Source: Casuarius casuarius
Lineage: Eukaryota > Chordata > Aves > Casuariiformes > Casuariidae
Reading direction: 5' to 3'
DNA: 64,000 bases
Assembly: GCA_003342895.1 (NCBI GenBank)
Contig: PTFA01000414.1
Location: forward strand, 33,178-97,177
Below are positions 42,801-51,400 of the stretch, piece by piece. A program made the translations under genes and the position numbers. Below the pieces are notes generated by a model, which had not been told where the DNA came from, did not search any database, and saw only the letters and a list, made by a program, of their open reading frames with translations. Numbering within the stretch: position 1 is the stretch's first letter; the number at the start of each line of letters is the position of its first letter.

Positions 42801-44052
42801 GGTTTCCCCCGTGCGTGCCTGGATGGGCACCGGAGAGCGCCGGGCGGAGATGCCGTGCCCCGGCACGGGCTGATGCCTGGGACCATGCGGCGGAGGCTGC
42901 TAACCGAGCACACGGCAGCCACCCACAGCGAAATGGTCCACTGAACACTGAGCTGATGCTCGGAGGTTTGGGGCTAAGGCACAGACCTGTCCCGAGCAGG
43001 ATGAGACCCGCGGAGCCTGCCGAGGTTCGGACCTCTCTCGGCTCTGCCCCTGTCCCGGAGCAGAGGAGGGAGGAAGGGGCTGAGCAGAACCGGCGCAGGG
43101 AGGAGGAGGAGGAGGCGATGGGGTTGTGGGATCACTAGCAGGATGCTGAGGCAGCGAACGCCAGCACCAGGAGCCGTGTGGTCAAACCTGGCCACTCCGC
43201 GGGGAAAACTGGATATAAATCACGGGCTGCGCTCCTCGCCTACCCGGCGCCGGCAGCAACCCCTCCACCTGGCCCTGCGTGCCTGCCAGCGCCCCGTGCC
43301 CGGCTCTCCGCAACGAGGCTACAGGATGTGTCCGTGCTCCATGCCCGCAGCGCGGTGCTTCCCGCGGAACAGCAAAGGCGTTTGCTTTTCAAGGGCTTTT
43401 GTCTCGCGTGCCGCAAACCAAGTGAGCCCCATCCCGCCCAGCGCCGCTGCCTGCTTCCAGGCTGGCATGTGACTCCCGGGAAAGCATCCCGTGTGGGCTG
43501 CCCGCTCGCCCCCAGAGCCCCCCGGCAGCGGACGGCTCTGCTCCCGGCCCGCTGGCTTCCCCGCCGAGCGCCGCAGCGGAGCCCCGTCCCTCAGCGGGAT
43601 GCGCCTGCAGAGCGCCTGGCTCCTGCAAAACCCTGCCCCAAAACAAACAGCTCCCGTCGGCTCCGCGGCAGGCCTGCCAGTGTCCCGCGGCCCCGGGACG
43701 GACGATCCGAGCCCAAAGTGAGCTGCCCCCAGGAGCGCTGCCCTCACGGCCGAGCTGCCGGACAGGGGTGCTGGAAGGGGCTGGGTGCCCACCCGGCCGG
43801 GTCCGGAGGGGATTCATCCCCGGTCCCCTTCCCTCCCACCCGCTGCAGCCCCGGCTATGCCCACGGTGATGTTCTCCTCCCCGACGGGCTCCATCTCTCA
43901 CTCCTCCCGCAGCCGCGAGCCTCCAGCGGGCGACGGGCTCCCGGGACGGGCTTACCTCCGGCCGGGGGTCCCGCGCGGACGGGCCTCAGCTGTCCAGCCA
44001 GCGGCAGCAGCAGCAGCAGCAGCGGGGCGGCGGGACACCGGCGGCAGCCCAT
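10931..44052 (-). CDS. CSPG4: Chondroitin sulfate proteoglycan 4 / NG2 (ten coding exons, 2364 aa)
   Basis: Ten exons join in frame to 7095 nt: 44052-43956, 27710-27547, 25271-21690, 20825-20346, 19967-19791, 15804-15606, 15523-15389, 15273-15116, 13513-13330 and 12849-10931. CSPG4/NG2 is a type I membrane proteoglycan of oligodendrocyte progenitors, pericytes and other progenitors; in mammals it binds collagens V/VI and growth factors and signals through its tail. Order: signal peptide (about 1-28), two laminin-G domains (about 36-190 and 205-385), the CSPG repeats (15 in the family, about 430-2060), a transmembrane helix (2254-2278) and an 86-residue tail. The tail keeps the NKTGK threonine (T2283, the PKC-alpha site in rat) and the PDZ ligand QYWV, which binds MUPP1, GRIP1 and syntenin in mammals. 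Human CSPG4 has 2322 aa. Confidence 0.95.
12850..13329 (-). other. CSPG4: CSPG4 intron 9 with hairpin and long pyrimidine tract
   Basis: A 480 bp intron. In the sense strand it starts GTAAAA, holds a 27-bp inverted repeat about 73 nt after the donor, and then a roughly 200-nt pyrimidine-rich stretch (about 13090-12880, purine-rich on the + strand) before exon 10. The tract is far longer than an acceptor needs. Confidence 0.8.
13191..13257 (-). repeat. Near-perfect 27-bp inverted repeat (hairpin)
   Basis: The left arm is 13191-13217, the loop 13218-13230 (13 nt) and the right arm 13231-13257. The arms match at 26 of 27 positions. In the CSPG4 sense transcript the single mismatch becomes a G-U wobble, so the stem is fully paired. 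The match stops abruptly at both outer ends. It could be a small RNA precursor, a miniature transposon remnant or a local inverted duplication; sequence alone cannot decide. Confidence 0.85.
13330..13513 (-). CDS. CSPG4: CSPG4 exon 9 (CSPG repeat)
   Basis: 184 nt (residues 1665-1725 plus one base). It reads VDSGMIFYQHEMPPKPFW and continues to ISFEARCPQRSTQLWRNA, a close match to human YEHEMPPEPFW and SFEAACPQRPSHLWKN. The acceptor is CCCTGCTAG and the donor GTAAAA. The CPQR cysteine region is strongly conserved in the family. Confidence 0.94.
13514..15115 (-). other. CSPG4: CSPG4 intron 8
   Basis: A 1602 bp intron between exons 8 and 9, with GTGAGT and TAG ends. I recognise no exon, RNA gene or mobile element in it. 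Confidence 0.8.
15116..15273 (-). CDS. CSPG4: CSPG4 exon 8 (CSPG repeat)
   Basis: 158 nt (residues 1612-1664). It reads ALQPITSENLQAV, an Ala/Gly-rich stretch, LYYSIEQAPRLGRL and VRNFTQAQ, then a GTGAGT donor. It aligns with the human segment containing VVRGPQLGRLF and VNFTQAE. Confidence 0.92.
15274..15388 (-). repeat. CSPG4: CSPG4 intron 7 (115 bp) made largely of a 24-bp tandem repeat
   Basis: Within this tiny intron, 15314-15337 and 15338-15361 are two 24-bp copies that differ at a few positions, and 15362-15381 is a partial third. The unit is almost purely G/C with several CpGs. It fills most of the intron between splice signals. Confidence 0.75.
15389..15523 (-). CDS. CSPG4: CSPG4 exon 7 (CSPG repeat)
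   Basis: 135 nt encoding PLDGGFAFALSDGENLSPGH, then the QSLTVCP stretch that matches human QTLTVCPG. The acceptor is CTCTCCGCAG and the donor GTGGGT. Both ends split a Gly codon. It lies between introns of only 82 and 115 bp. Confidence 0.92.
15524..15605 (-). other. CSPG4: CSPG4 intron 6 (82 bp)
   Basis: A minimal intron with GTAGGC and GCAG ends, almost entirely G/C. Very short introns like this are common in GC-rich avian genes. Confidence 0.85.
15606..15804 (-). CDS. CSPG4: CSPG4 exon 6 (CSPG repeat)
   Basis: Residues 1501-1566 plus one base. It starts MREGATADI after CACCCCCAG, matching human MWEGATAPI, and contains VIYSVQPPANGRLVL and FSQAQINRGLVQFVHQ. It ends on the first base of Gly1567 at a GTAGGC donor. 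Codon use is very GC-rich. Confidence 0.93.
15805..19790 (-). other. CSPG4: CSPG4 intron 5
   Basis: A 3986 bp intron with a GTAATG donor and CACCCCCAG acceptor. I see no exon of CSPG4 inside. On the opposite (+) strand at 18199-18291 there is a consensus TATA box followed by a donor-like site, listed separately. The rest holds nothing I recognise. Confidence 0.75.
18199..18208 (+). promoter_or_regulatory. Candidate antisense TATA promoter in CSPG4 intron 5
   Basis: TATAAAAGGC is a full TATA consensus on the + strand. A start about 30 bp downstream would give a first exon of about 60 nt ending at a strong donor, GAAG followed by GTATGT at 18292. There is no coding match. This is suggestive only, because TATA strings occur by chance. 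Confidence 0.25.
19791..19967 (-). CDS. CSPG4: CSPG4 exon 5 (CSPG repeat)
   Basis: 59 codons (residues 1442-1500) starting VENGQIQYQQDG and passing through ADSFTLLANATAIDR to NAGLQ. The acceptor is CCTGCAG and the donor GTAATG. It aligns with the human stretch containing LTDSFVLMANA and TNTGLQ. Confidence 0.93.
19968..20345 (-). other. CSPG4: CSPG4 intron 4
   Basis: A 378 bp intron with GTACGG and CCTGCAG ends. It contains a single ambiguous base at 20272. No other feature is seen. Confidence 0.85.
20346..20825 (-). CDS. CSPG4: CSPG4 exon 4 (CSPG repeat)
   Basis: 160 codons (residues 1282-1441) between a CACACACAG acceptor and a GTACGG donor. The sequence VAHEEIPPQDIIYLV, then EPPSLDPIQSFTQEDINSGK, matches the human CSPG repeat region with PPSLDPVQSF. 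It ends HAFTWSE. Both ends are phase 0. Confidence 0.94.
20826..21689 (-). other. CSPG4: CSPG4 intron 3
   Basis: An 864 bp intron with GTGAGT and CACACACAG ends. The exon 3 frame continues into it without a stop for 133 codons, to 21288. It also holds a short TAAATAA repeat (21241-21260). Confidence 0.85.
21241..21260. repeat. TAAATAA short tandem repeat
   Basis: Three near-copies of a TAAATAA heptamer in an otherwise mixed-composition intron. Confidence 0.7.
21690..25271 (-). CDS. CSPG4: CSPG4 exon 3 (laminin-G domains and most CSPG repeats)
   Basis: A single exon of 3582 nt (residues 88-1281), matching the very large exon 3 of mammalian CSPG4. It starts AKLQLGSEEVTLQ after a TAG acceptor and ends at EEHLS before GTGAGT. 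It contains the rest of laminin-G 1, laminin-G 2, and CSPG repeats with typical words such as FTLLDIVNRK, YVHDGSE, GGDPDAPALTNVLLSV, YQHDDSETLEDDIPF and LFVHSGADRGWIQLQVSDG. The frame stays open 133 codons past the donor, to 21288. Residues 506-510 (RSRRK) and 794-797 (RIKR) are furin-like. The site equivalent to the mammalian chondroitin sulfate serine reads GEGST at 1011-1014. Confidence 0.96.
25272..27546 (-). other. CSPG4: CSPG4 intron 2
   Basis: A 2275 bp intron with a GTCAGC donor and a CTGTAG acceptor. A pyrimidine-rich stretch on the + strand at about 25950-26110 reads as a GA-rich run in the CSPG4 transcript. No exon or mobile element is recognised. Confidence 0.75.
27547..27710 (-). 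CDS. CSPG4: CSPG4 exon 2 (start of laminin-G 1)
   Basis: The acceptor reads CTCCCCAG and the exon reads SFFGDGYVEMPLADAS, then LQLQLYTSQQ, and ends LRAGTLQ before a GTCAGC donor. It covers residues 33-87, the first strands of the first laminin-G domain. The donor has C at +3, which is weaker than usual. The open frame beyond it (SMPPRIRP...) is intronic. Confidence 0.92.
28279..28427. other. Assembly gap (149 N)
   Basis: A run of 149 undetermined bases in intron 1. The flanks are GC-rich (CCCGGCCCGGAGCCGGGGAG on the left side), so a sequence that is hard to read is likely missing. The true length is unknown. Confidence 0.99.
28593..28652. repeat. 30-bp tandem duplication, two copies
   Basis: 28593-28622 and 28623-28652 are identical at 29 of 30 positions (A at 28617, G at 28647). 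This is a recent local duplication, about 165 bases from the N gap. Confidence 0.95.
31090..33850. promoter_or_regulatory. CpG-rich block inside CSPG4 intron 1
   Basis: CpG is dense at about 31090-31580, 32160-32760 and 33220-33850, as in a CpG island. It lies about 10 kb from the CSPG4 first exon. It might be an internal promoter or a regulatory island, but I find no convincing first exon. Open frames on both strands are expected at this GC content. Confidence 0.4.
34113..34183. repeat. CT-rich pyrimidine tract
   Basis: A stretch made almost wholly of C and T on the + strand, with a (TC)n core at about 34156-34171. It is simple sequence with no coding meaning. Confidence 0.7.
35451..35460 (-). 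promoter_or_regulatory. MEF2 / TATA-type site in CSPG4 intron 1
   Basis: The ten bases CTATTTATAG fit the MEF2 consensus and read CTATAAATAG in the CSPG4 sense, also a good TATA box, followed by GGGCGGG. The region to about 35920 also has an E-box (CAGCTG, near 35890). It could be an enhancer or an alternative promoter. Confidence 0.3.
36320..36480 (-). mobile_element. CR1 LINE 3'-end fragment
   Basis: The + strand reads GAATCGCAGAGCCGC, then GAGGTTGGAAAGGACC and GGAGACCATCTAGCCCAA, followed by CCCCCTGCTCCA. This is the well-known reverse complement of the CR1 3' end in birds, including a decayed form of the terminal 8-bp repeat. The element is 5'-truncated and lies in minus orientation. CCAGGTCTTTGCC is duplicated within it near 36431-36456. 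The far boundary is approximate. Confidence 0.85.
37018..37060. promoter_or_regulatory. Two AP-1 consensus sites
   Basis: TGACTCA at 37018-37024 and TGAGTCA at 37054-37060, 36 bp apart start to start, within an AT-rich island (about 36950-37070) in GC-rich intron 1. A candidate enhancer core; no functional proof. Confidence 0.3.
38257..38272. repeat. Short (TG)n run
   Basis: About eight TG units. A minor microsatellite in CSPG4 intron 1. Confidence 0.7.
43956..44052 (-). CDS. CSPG4: CSPG4 exon 1 (signal peptide)
   Basis: The ATG is at 44052-44050. It encodes MGCRRCPAAP, six leucines and PLAGQLRPVRAG: a short basic start, a hydrophobic core and a likely cleavage near Gly28. The six leucines come from six CTG codons (44022-44005). 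The exon carries 32 codons plus one base and ends at a GTAAGC donor. Its last G joins CC of exon 2 to make Ala33, after which SFFGDG matches the mature N-terminus of human NG2 (SFFGEN). This match confirms the pairing across the 16 kb intron. Confidence 0.88.
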
Positions 44053-44125
44053 GGTGTCCCCGCGAGGGCCGGGCGGGGAGGCGCAGCCCAGCTGGAGCCT
44101 GCTGTCAGCCCGCCGCTCCGCTACT

Positions 44126-44139
44126 ACTATATTAAATAA
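44126..44139 (-). promoter_or_regulatory. CSPG4: AT-rich TATA-like box upstream of CSPG4
   Basis: In the sense strand this reads TTTATTTAATATAG, the only AT-rich word in a GC-rich stretch, 74-87 bp upstream of the ATG. A start about 30 bp downstream would leave a 5'UTR of roughly 50 nt. The start site itself is not visible in sequence. Confidence 0.4.
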
Positions 44140-44766
44140 AGTGCTGCGAGGGAGGGACCTGCAACTTCTCCCGCCTGTCGCAGACGCGGAATTCGCTCCG
44201 ATTGCAAAGCGAATTTCCCCTCTTAAAGGGCTAGAGGCCTTCCCCGCGGGCCCCCCCCGCCGCCCCCGTGCCGCTCAAAGCGCCCTTGTCCACGCTGGGG
44301 CGATGCGCAGGGAGGAGCGCGTCCTGCCGCCAGCATGCTGCGGGCTGCCGGGCCCACGGCCAGCGACGCCTGCCCGCGCCTGCCCGCCGGCCGGGGAGGG
44401 ACGAGGATGCTCCCGCGCCCCGGGCGGCTCCGCAGGCAGCAGTGCCTCCCAGGACGGCTGGGCAAAGCGGGACGCCGGCTCTCCCCAGCGCCCCAGCACG
44501 GCGCTTTTTGGATGTCGCTGAAGAAGAAGATGCTCTTGGGGGTCCCCGCAGCCCGGCGGCCGGGTGCCGAAAGCTCCCTCGCCCACCCGCGGGGGCTCTG
44601 CCTGCTCCCCGCGAGCCCCGGCCCCGCGGGCGGCTGCGGTGACGAGCTTTTGCACTATGCATCGGAAAGAGCAACGTTGAAGGGAAAAGAGGAGGTTTGC
44701 TGTGTTTTTTAGCAGCCGTCTGGGGCTGAGCTCCCCTCAGCGGCTCACACCTCCACCGCTGCGCGT

Positions 44767-44942
44767 GACAGGCCACAGCAGCTGGTTTATTTTGAACCTC
44801 TTTAGGGCCCTCGGTGTGACTTTGCTCTCTTCGGCAGTGTTTGTGACACCTTCCAGGTCGGAGTCATCTGCAAATGTAATTACTGTGTTGTTTACCCTTG
44901 CTTTCAGATCATTAATAAAGACATTAAATAAACCGGGGACGT
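44767..44942 (-). mobile_element. Fossil CR1-like LINE reverse-transcriptase fragment
   Basis: The - strand translates without a stop for about 58 codons. It contains PGLFNVFINDLKARV, then TVITFADDSDLEGVTNTAEE, and ends near NQLLWPVTR. LFNxFINDL followed by FADD is the catalytic core of LINE reverse transcriptase, FADD being the metal-binding motif, and the spacing fits the CR1 clade. The usual GVPQGSVLGP upstream part is not recognisable, so this is a truncated remnant. It lies about 0.7 kb upstream of the CSPG4 ATG, in the same orientation. Confidence 0.75.
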
Positions 44943-44944
44943 GC

Positions 44945-47900
44945 CATTTTCTCAGTGACTTTTTATGAGCAATTGTCAGGGGCTTGTTAGGTTCATTAGC
45001 TTGTTCTGTTTAGTCTGTGGGTTACGTTTTATCCGGTCGGGTGGATCTGTACAGATTCGGTTTTGCCGAGTGTTTCCCTCTGCTGCTTTTTACCCGCTCT
45101 CTGCCCGACGGCTCGCCCCAGGGACCTCCCGTGCCGGGTTGGGTCCCCGCCGCCCCGGGGTGCCCGGGGGCTGCGGCGAAGGCCGTGCTGTTTATGCTGC
45201 CCGCCGCCTTGCTGCTCTCGGAGGTTTTGAGCTCATAAACAGAGTTTCTGTGAGGTCTGACATTTGCCCCCGGCGGGATGCGCATCTCAAGCGCTCTTTG
45301 TTTTTAACCACCGCCCGGCTTGGGAGCCAACGCTTCATGCCTGCTCCTCGGGCCGGCTGGCTGCGGGGCTGCCGGCGGAGCACATGTGCAAGTGCCACTG
45401 GAGGGACCTCCGGGAGGGCAAAAATTCCCCTGTCCCAGCCCAGCTCCTGGCCTCGTGGTCCAGGCGTCAGGGATGAGCGACGTCTCCTTAGTGGAGTGCC
45501 AGCTCCGGGCAGGGCTGGCGGGAGCAGGTACGGCCGGAGCAGAGAGGGGCGCCGGGATGCCGCAGCAGCCCCCGAGCACCCAGGGAGGACCCACTCCCCC
45601 GCCTGAGCTGCCCCGCAGAGGAGGATGGTGGTGCCCTTGGCATCGGGAAGGCCCTTGCTGGGAACGGCAGCTGCCAGCTCGTGCACCCGCCGCGCGGCAA
45701 AGTCCGAAAGATTTGCGAGAAGGGCTAAAGCAGCAGCCCCGGCCCCGGGCAGCCCGGCGAGGCTGCGGCCGGGCGTCGCGGCGTGGACCTGCCGGCGGCT
45801 GGCAAGATTTAGGCACTCCAGTGATTTTGCCGACCTGAGCTGAAGTCTCCAGCCGAGTCAATAAGGTTTATTGTCCTTCCGCTTTAGAGGAGAGCAGAGC
45901 TGGGGAGCCAGCAGGAGAAGCACCCCAGCCGGCTTGCGTGTGAGCGGAGGAGAAAGGGCGTTTCTGCATCTCCTCTGCTTGCACGTGTCCTAGAGACTAT
46001 TGGCTCTTTCCTCTCTTTTCCTCCCTCAGGGCTAAAATCCTAAATCCTACATCTACGGTCCTTCCACAGCCATCCCAGCTCTGACGTGGGGGACTCCATG
46101 CCACGTGGCCTCCCTGCGTCGCTCGCCGTGTCCCACCGCAGCAGGGCCGGCCCGGCAGAGCGCCCAGCGGGCTGCTGGCTCTCCTCCAGCTCTCCCAGAA
46201 GCCCAGGGAGAAGCCCTAGAAAGCAGCGGCTGTACCCCGTGCTGGATGATAATGGCACCGTGGGGCAGCAAGGTGCACTGGACCCCTCGGGAAGGCTTCT
46301 CAGCCTCGCCGCGCGTGGTGGGACTGCCAAGGCAGTGCCCAGCTGGCACCCGGGTCGTAAGAGCCCTCCTCAGCAGCTATTTCACCCGTTACCTTTTTCT
46401 ACCCTTTGGATGACCTGTGTCCTGCAACCGCTGCCTGAGGGACCAAGGACTAGGTAAATCCAGCAGTGCAGAGCCCTTGCTGGGCAGCATGGCGCGACCC
46501 TGGCTTGCGCCTGCAACGCGGGCAGCCCGTGGAGGGAGCTTCTGTGGGTGCCTGCCTTGGGGTCCATGCTCGGCTCGCTCCACGGACACAGCTCCTGGCA
46601 GCCGGGGGCAGGCGTTGACCCAGGTGGCCCGCGGCACTCGTGAGTTCGGATGTCGTAGTGCTGATCTACCCGGCTGGGGCAGGCAGACAGACCTACCTGC
46701 CGGCCCTGGCCTCCCTGCTCTCCACCCACCTCCGGGAGCGGACGTCTTTCGGTGCGCGAGTAACAAGGATGCGGGTTCCCGATGGCTGAGGGGCTGCAGC
46801 TGGGGAGGTGAATCCTGCCCAGCCTCCCCCATGCAGTGGGAGGAAAGCAGCAAGCGTGTTTGGAGCGCACTGCGAGGTTTGGAAGGAATATCCCATCCGG
46901 TTCTGGCAGGAGGAAACAAATTCATGAATGCTGCTGGGATTTCAGTTCTCAGCATCTGTCTTCCCAAGCGCTCAAGCGATTTAATACAAAACAAACAAAA
47001 ACTTTTTGATCCAGCCTGGCCAACCCAGTGCCCTGACAGCAGCCCGCTGGAGGTGGCTGGGATGGGTTTGGCCTGCTGCAGCTCCTGGTCCTCGGCCGCC
47101 ACGAACCCCAGGACGAGGGTAGCGGCTTCCCCGGCAGAGGAGGAGCTGGACACACCAACACCTTGGCTCATGGCAGAGCGTTTGCTACCCACGGGTGAAA
47201 CTGCTGTGACCTACTTCTCCTGCAGAGGAGTTTGCAGAAGCCCGGGGGCCATTTCTGCAGAGCGTTTCCATGACTGGTGCAGTAGCTTGGACACCATCTG
47301 CAGACCCTCTTGCTCTGGCTGTGGGGCCATCGCAGAAATCCAGTGGGGAGACCGGAGATGCGGATCATACCCTCTGGATGCAACAGCTTGGGGGGCAAGG
47401 ATGACCCATCTCCAAAGCACCGTAGTTAACCGGGAAATACAGAGTGGCGAAACACCGGCGTGCAGCTTGGCCATGCTCACGTTTGCCCAGGAACGAGGCT
47501 TCGGCTAAGTGTTGGGACAGGTTAGAGAGCGCTGCTCCCGCCTCGACAGATGCATGCTGCGTCGATAGCAGTTACGTCAGGAATTATTTGCTGACTGCTC
47601 CCAGCTGCATCGTCTCCAATGGCTCAGAGAGAAAGTGATGTGAAGCTTTGTGACAACAGCCAGAAACAGCTGGGCAGATGTGTAACTATCTCTGTGGTTA
47701 GGCTCTTCCAGGAGACTGCTGTGGGATGTCCCTGGGTTTGTTCAGTGAGTCTGGTACACCCCATCTTCTCCGAGCGAGCGAATGAGTTCAAGGAGGTAGA
47801 GGAGGCGGTGGGGACTGGAGGACGCTGCGGCCTGGATGAACGGCAACATCCACGTGGGAGCAATGCTGGGGAATTACAAGGTTTCTGCAGCTCTGGTTTT

Positions 47901-48360
47901 ATGACCTAGTCCTAGGGATTGTTCCTACAACATTAAAGATGAGAGACTATAAATAAAAAATGCCATGGAGGAGTGCGGTGGTGGTGGCATGCACCACGGT
48001 GTGGGGAGGAGCACTCCTGCGCCATGGCTCCCGCGGCGGGGGGCTGGCTGGGGCACCCCGGCAGGCGAGAGCGGGGACGGTGGCGACGCATCCGAGCGCC
48101 AAATAGTCATGTTCAGAGCAGCCAAGGAGAAAGTGGGCTCTGAAGCTAAGGACACGGACTGGGGACTCTGCTCTTGGCTCTTTCCCAGACTTTGGTCCCG
48201 CCACGAGCTGCTCTGGGGCTCAGCACCCTGCCCCAAGTCTGTCCCTCCGGTATCTTTGCAGCTACCAGCAAACAGTCTCTGTCTAGCAGAGATTTGCAAC
48301 GCTGTTAGCTCCAGGAGAAAGCAAGCTGTCTGTTGAGAGCATCAGGACCCTGGGGGCACC
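44945..48360. other. Upstream intergenic region, GC-rich part
   Basis: No gene is supported. The longest open frame (+ strand, 46417-47508, 363 codons) shows no domain, signal or family resemblance and is probably chance in GC-rich DNA. The sequence is CpG-moderate and has no recognised repeats. Confidence 0.5.
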
Positions 48361-51300
48361 CAGCAATGCTGATTGCCCTGACCAACCTCACCTGGGGCTC
48401 CCACCCCACCCTGCTCCTATGCCGGGGCTGCATTTAAGCTCAGACCCCTCTGGCCCTTGTTCCCTGCCTGAGCTATGCTGACTCCATGCTGTCCTGGTGT
48501 GAGTAGGGACCTGCTGTGGCACTGAGGACTTGCCTTGGCTCTTGGCTGACCCTGGCTGCCATCGTGGGACCTGCTCTGACCTGCTTGGGTAGCACGGGGC
48601 CGCTGCCACCCTTGGCTTGCCTGCTCTGGTGGAGCAGCTGCCCAGGTGCTCCCAGAGCGGGAGGGTGCCACAGGGTTGCTGCTGTGTGCTGCTCTCTGGG
48701 CACAGCTGGCCCTCCAGCAGCTGTGGAGGGTGAGTGCCTGTGCTGGCTTGCGGGTGCTGTCTGCTCTGGGGGTTGAACTGGAGCCCATGGCAGTGCTGTG
48801 TCCTGCTGCTCCTCCTCCTACCTGGTGTTGGCCCTGGGGTCCTTGTAGACTGCAGGTCCCAGGGTGGTGGCTGCCTGGGCAGGTGGGTGCTGGGATGTCC
48901 AGCCTGCAGAGCTGGACCAAACCCCTAATCCTGGTAATCCCTTCCCTCACAGAGTCTCCTTGGTGCCCCCCTGCCAATGCATGCCAAAGGGAAATGGTGG
49001 CCCTGCTGCCAGGAGCCATGTGTGCCTGCCTGCCCCATGGCCCCATGCTCTGTGCCACTGCTGTGGGTCCCTCTGGCCCCCCAGCTGCAGCCTGATGCCC
49101 ATCACAGGGCCAGGACTCCCAGCTGGGTCTGTCCCCTCTGCTACAGCCCGGTGTGACTGTGCTTCACCGTGACTGAAGCCCTCTGCTCTTCCCTGAGCAC
49201 TGAGCACATCACTCCCCAGTGTTAGTTTAAAAAAGGAAATCAATAAAGCCCATTTATTTTTAGCCTGGATTTAGGGTGCTTTGGAAGAGGAAACTGAGCT
49301 GTGATCTGGAGCCAGCAGTCTCCCTGGTTCCTCCAGGGCTTGTCCGACAAACCAGCCTTTGATGTTTGACAAATACTGACCGATGTATTTTGGAGGGGTA
49401 AGTTCCCCGCTGTGTGACGGGTACTCTGCGTGCGTCGTGGGTGCCGGGAGGTGAGGGAGAGCTCTCGATTGGACTGTTGTGCTGGGCTACGTGCTGTGGC
49501 CCTGCAGCAGGGCAGGAGCTGTGCAGGCACCAGTGAGTCCTGGGCACGTTTGCAGGGCCAGGACACCCCAGTGGAGCCAGTGCTGCCCCATGCCAGGGTA
49601 TGGGTGCCCTGGGTGTCCCTGGGATCCTGTGTGCTGTGGTGCTGGCCAGGCTGTGCTGGGACCTGCTAGAGATATGTACAGGCGTGCAGTGCCTGTTTCC
49701 CTGGAGCCTCGTGGTCCTGCAGCTGTGATGCCTGTGGGAAGTGGGGCATGTAGGGTGCTGGTGGCTACATGCAGAGTTTGGGAGTGCTAGGGAGCGATGT
49801 TGATCCAGGTATGTTGTGGTGGCTACTCAGGCTGACTTTAGACATCTAGCAGGGCCTAAGGGAGGATCTATAAGGCTGTGACAGAGCTTGGCTTAGGTTC
49901 AGAGAGCCTCTTGCTGGTGACTCCAGTGCCTGCCTGAAGTGACATGATGTTTCTCATCTTGTGCCTGAGCCGAGGTGTTATCTGGGTGACGAATTTGGGA
50001 AAGTATTCTCCAATCATCAGTTAGATCCAAAGCCCACTAACATCAGCCCAAGACCCCTGAGGACAGTGGTAGTCTCAGGGCTGGGGGCAGTTTGGGCTGA
50101 GGGGTGTCTCTTGGTTAGCTCTGGGTGTCTCCAGCTGGGACTAGAGTGGGGGGAGCTTCAGGGCAGGGAATGGGAGAGGTGAGGAAGAGGCTGGCTGGGA
50201 TCATGTGGGAGGAAGGCTGGAGGGGCCCATTTCAGCTGGGTACAATACCATGTGTGTATGTTAATGCTGTCCTGGATCCAAACTGGACACCAGCAGGGGC
50301 TGGTGGGCACACAGGGATTCACCTCGGCTTTGCACCAGCCTGGAGGGACAGCGGGCCAGGCCGGGGAGCAGAGCTGCTTCCCTGGTGCTGATGGAGGTGC
50401 TGCCCAGGAGATGGCACCATCGTACTGCGTTCACCCTGCTGGGCTGCTGTCCCTGGCCCTCCAGCCCTTGGGGTCCCAGCCCCACGTTGGGGGGTCCCCA
50501 GGGCCCTGGCCGTGTGCCCCATGCAGTGGAGGGACCTGCTGAGCAGAGCCATGCTCTGTGTTGCCCCAAGCTGTGGTACCTCTATATGCCTGCCTGGAGA
50601 ACAGTCCTGGGAAGGAGTCCTAGTCTGAGGTCCTCCCCTCTGCCCTGAGGGTGTGAGGTGTCTGGGGCAGGCCAGGTCATGGCGTGAACGTACAGCTCCA
50701 GGCACAGTGGGGCCCTGGCATCCACCTGCCCATTAGTCCCCCCAGGACTAAGGAGAAGTGGGGGCTGTGGACCCATCTCAGCTGAGCCTCATCGTGCTCC
50801 TGGTCTGAAACACCTGCTGACTTGGGAGGGGTCTTCCCTCCAGGCCAGCGTGACCTGTGGGCATGGACCTATGACTGCCACACCGATGCCTGGCAGCAAA
50901 GCCTGTCTGGGAAACCTGGGGAATGATACGGATGGTGGGAACAGCTCTGGGCTCTGGCAGGTTGAGCCTGCCCTAGAGGGGCTCCTTGCAGGGTGCCTGG
51001 CCACAAGGGGATGGGTGCTGGGGACACAGGGAAATATTGCCCAGACAAGGGGTGAATTTCTGGCCAGCTTGCTGGCTGGAGGCCAGGGAGCAGGCAGGAT
51101 GAGTCCTTTTTGGCCTGAGAGCTGGGCCATTGGGCCCTGAGATGGCCTGGTGGAGCGGGGATGTGTCCCCTGTGGCTCATCCCAGGCAGGCAGCATCCTG
51201 GTGAGGGGGCAAATGTCTTTTCAGAGCCAGGCGTTGTGGTGGGGAGTGCTGGGACTGGCGGGGAAATGGGACAGCTTTATGGACAGGGCTGGGTGCATGG

Positions 51301-51400
51301 CAGCAGGGTGGCCCACATTGCTTCAAGGGGCCCTGAAGGGAAGGGGATGAGGGCTAAAAGTGATCAGGGATTTGGGGAACCTGGCTTTGAGGAAAGCTTA
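48360..51400. other. CpG-poor, G/T-skewed intergenic block
   Basis: About 3 kb with few CpGs and many CTG, TGG and GGG words on the + strand, unlike the flanks. It looks like old, mutated low-complexity sequence. No gene, repeat family or RNA is recognised. Confidence 0.45.

Larger units (their letters stand above)
27711..43955 (-). other. CSPG4: CSPG4 intron 1 (16.2 kb)
   Basis: This separates the signal-peptide exon from the rest of the gene. It contains the N gap (28279-28427), a 30-bp tandem duplication (28593-28652), a long CpG-rich block (about 31090-33850), a MEF2/TATA-type site (35451-35460), a CR1 3' end (36320-36480), a pair of AP-1 sites (37018-37060), a single N (37207) and a short TG run near 38257. 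Long open frames in the CpG-rich block show no family resemblance and are taken as chance. No nested gene is supported. Confidence 0.75.
43180..44660. promoter_or_regulatory. CSPG4: CpG island over the CSPG4 first exon
   Basis: GC and CpG density are high from about 43180 to 44660 and span exon 1 and the upstream region. This fits a CpG-island promoter for CSPG4. Confidence 0.6.

Noticed and set aside
46417..47508. 363-codon open frame on the + strand
   Set aside because: No domain, signal peptide, splice structure or family resemblance. Stops are rare by chance in GC-rich DNA, and overlapping frames on the other strand are just as long.
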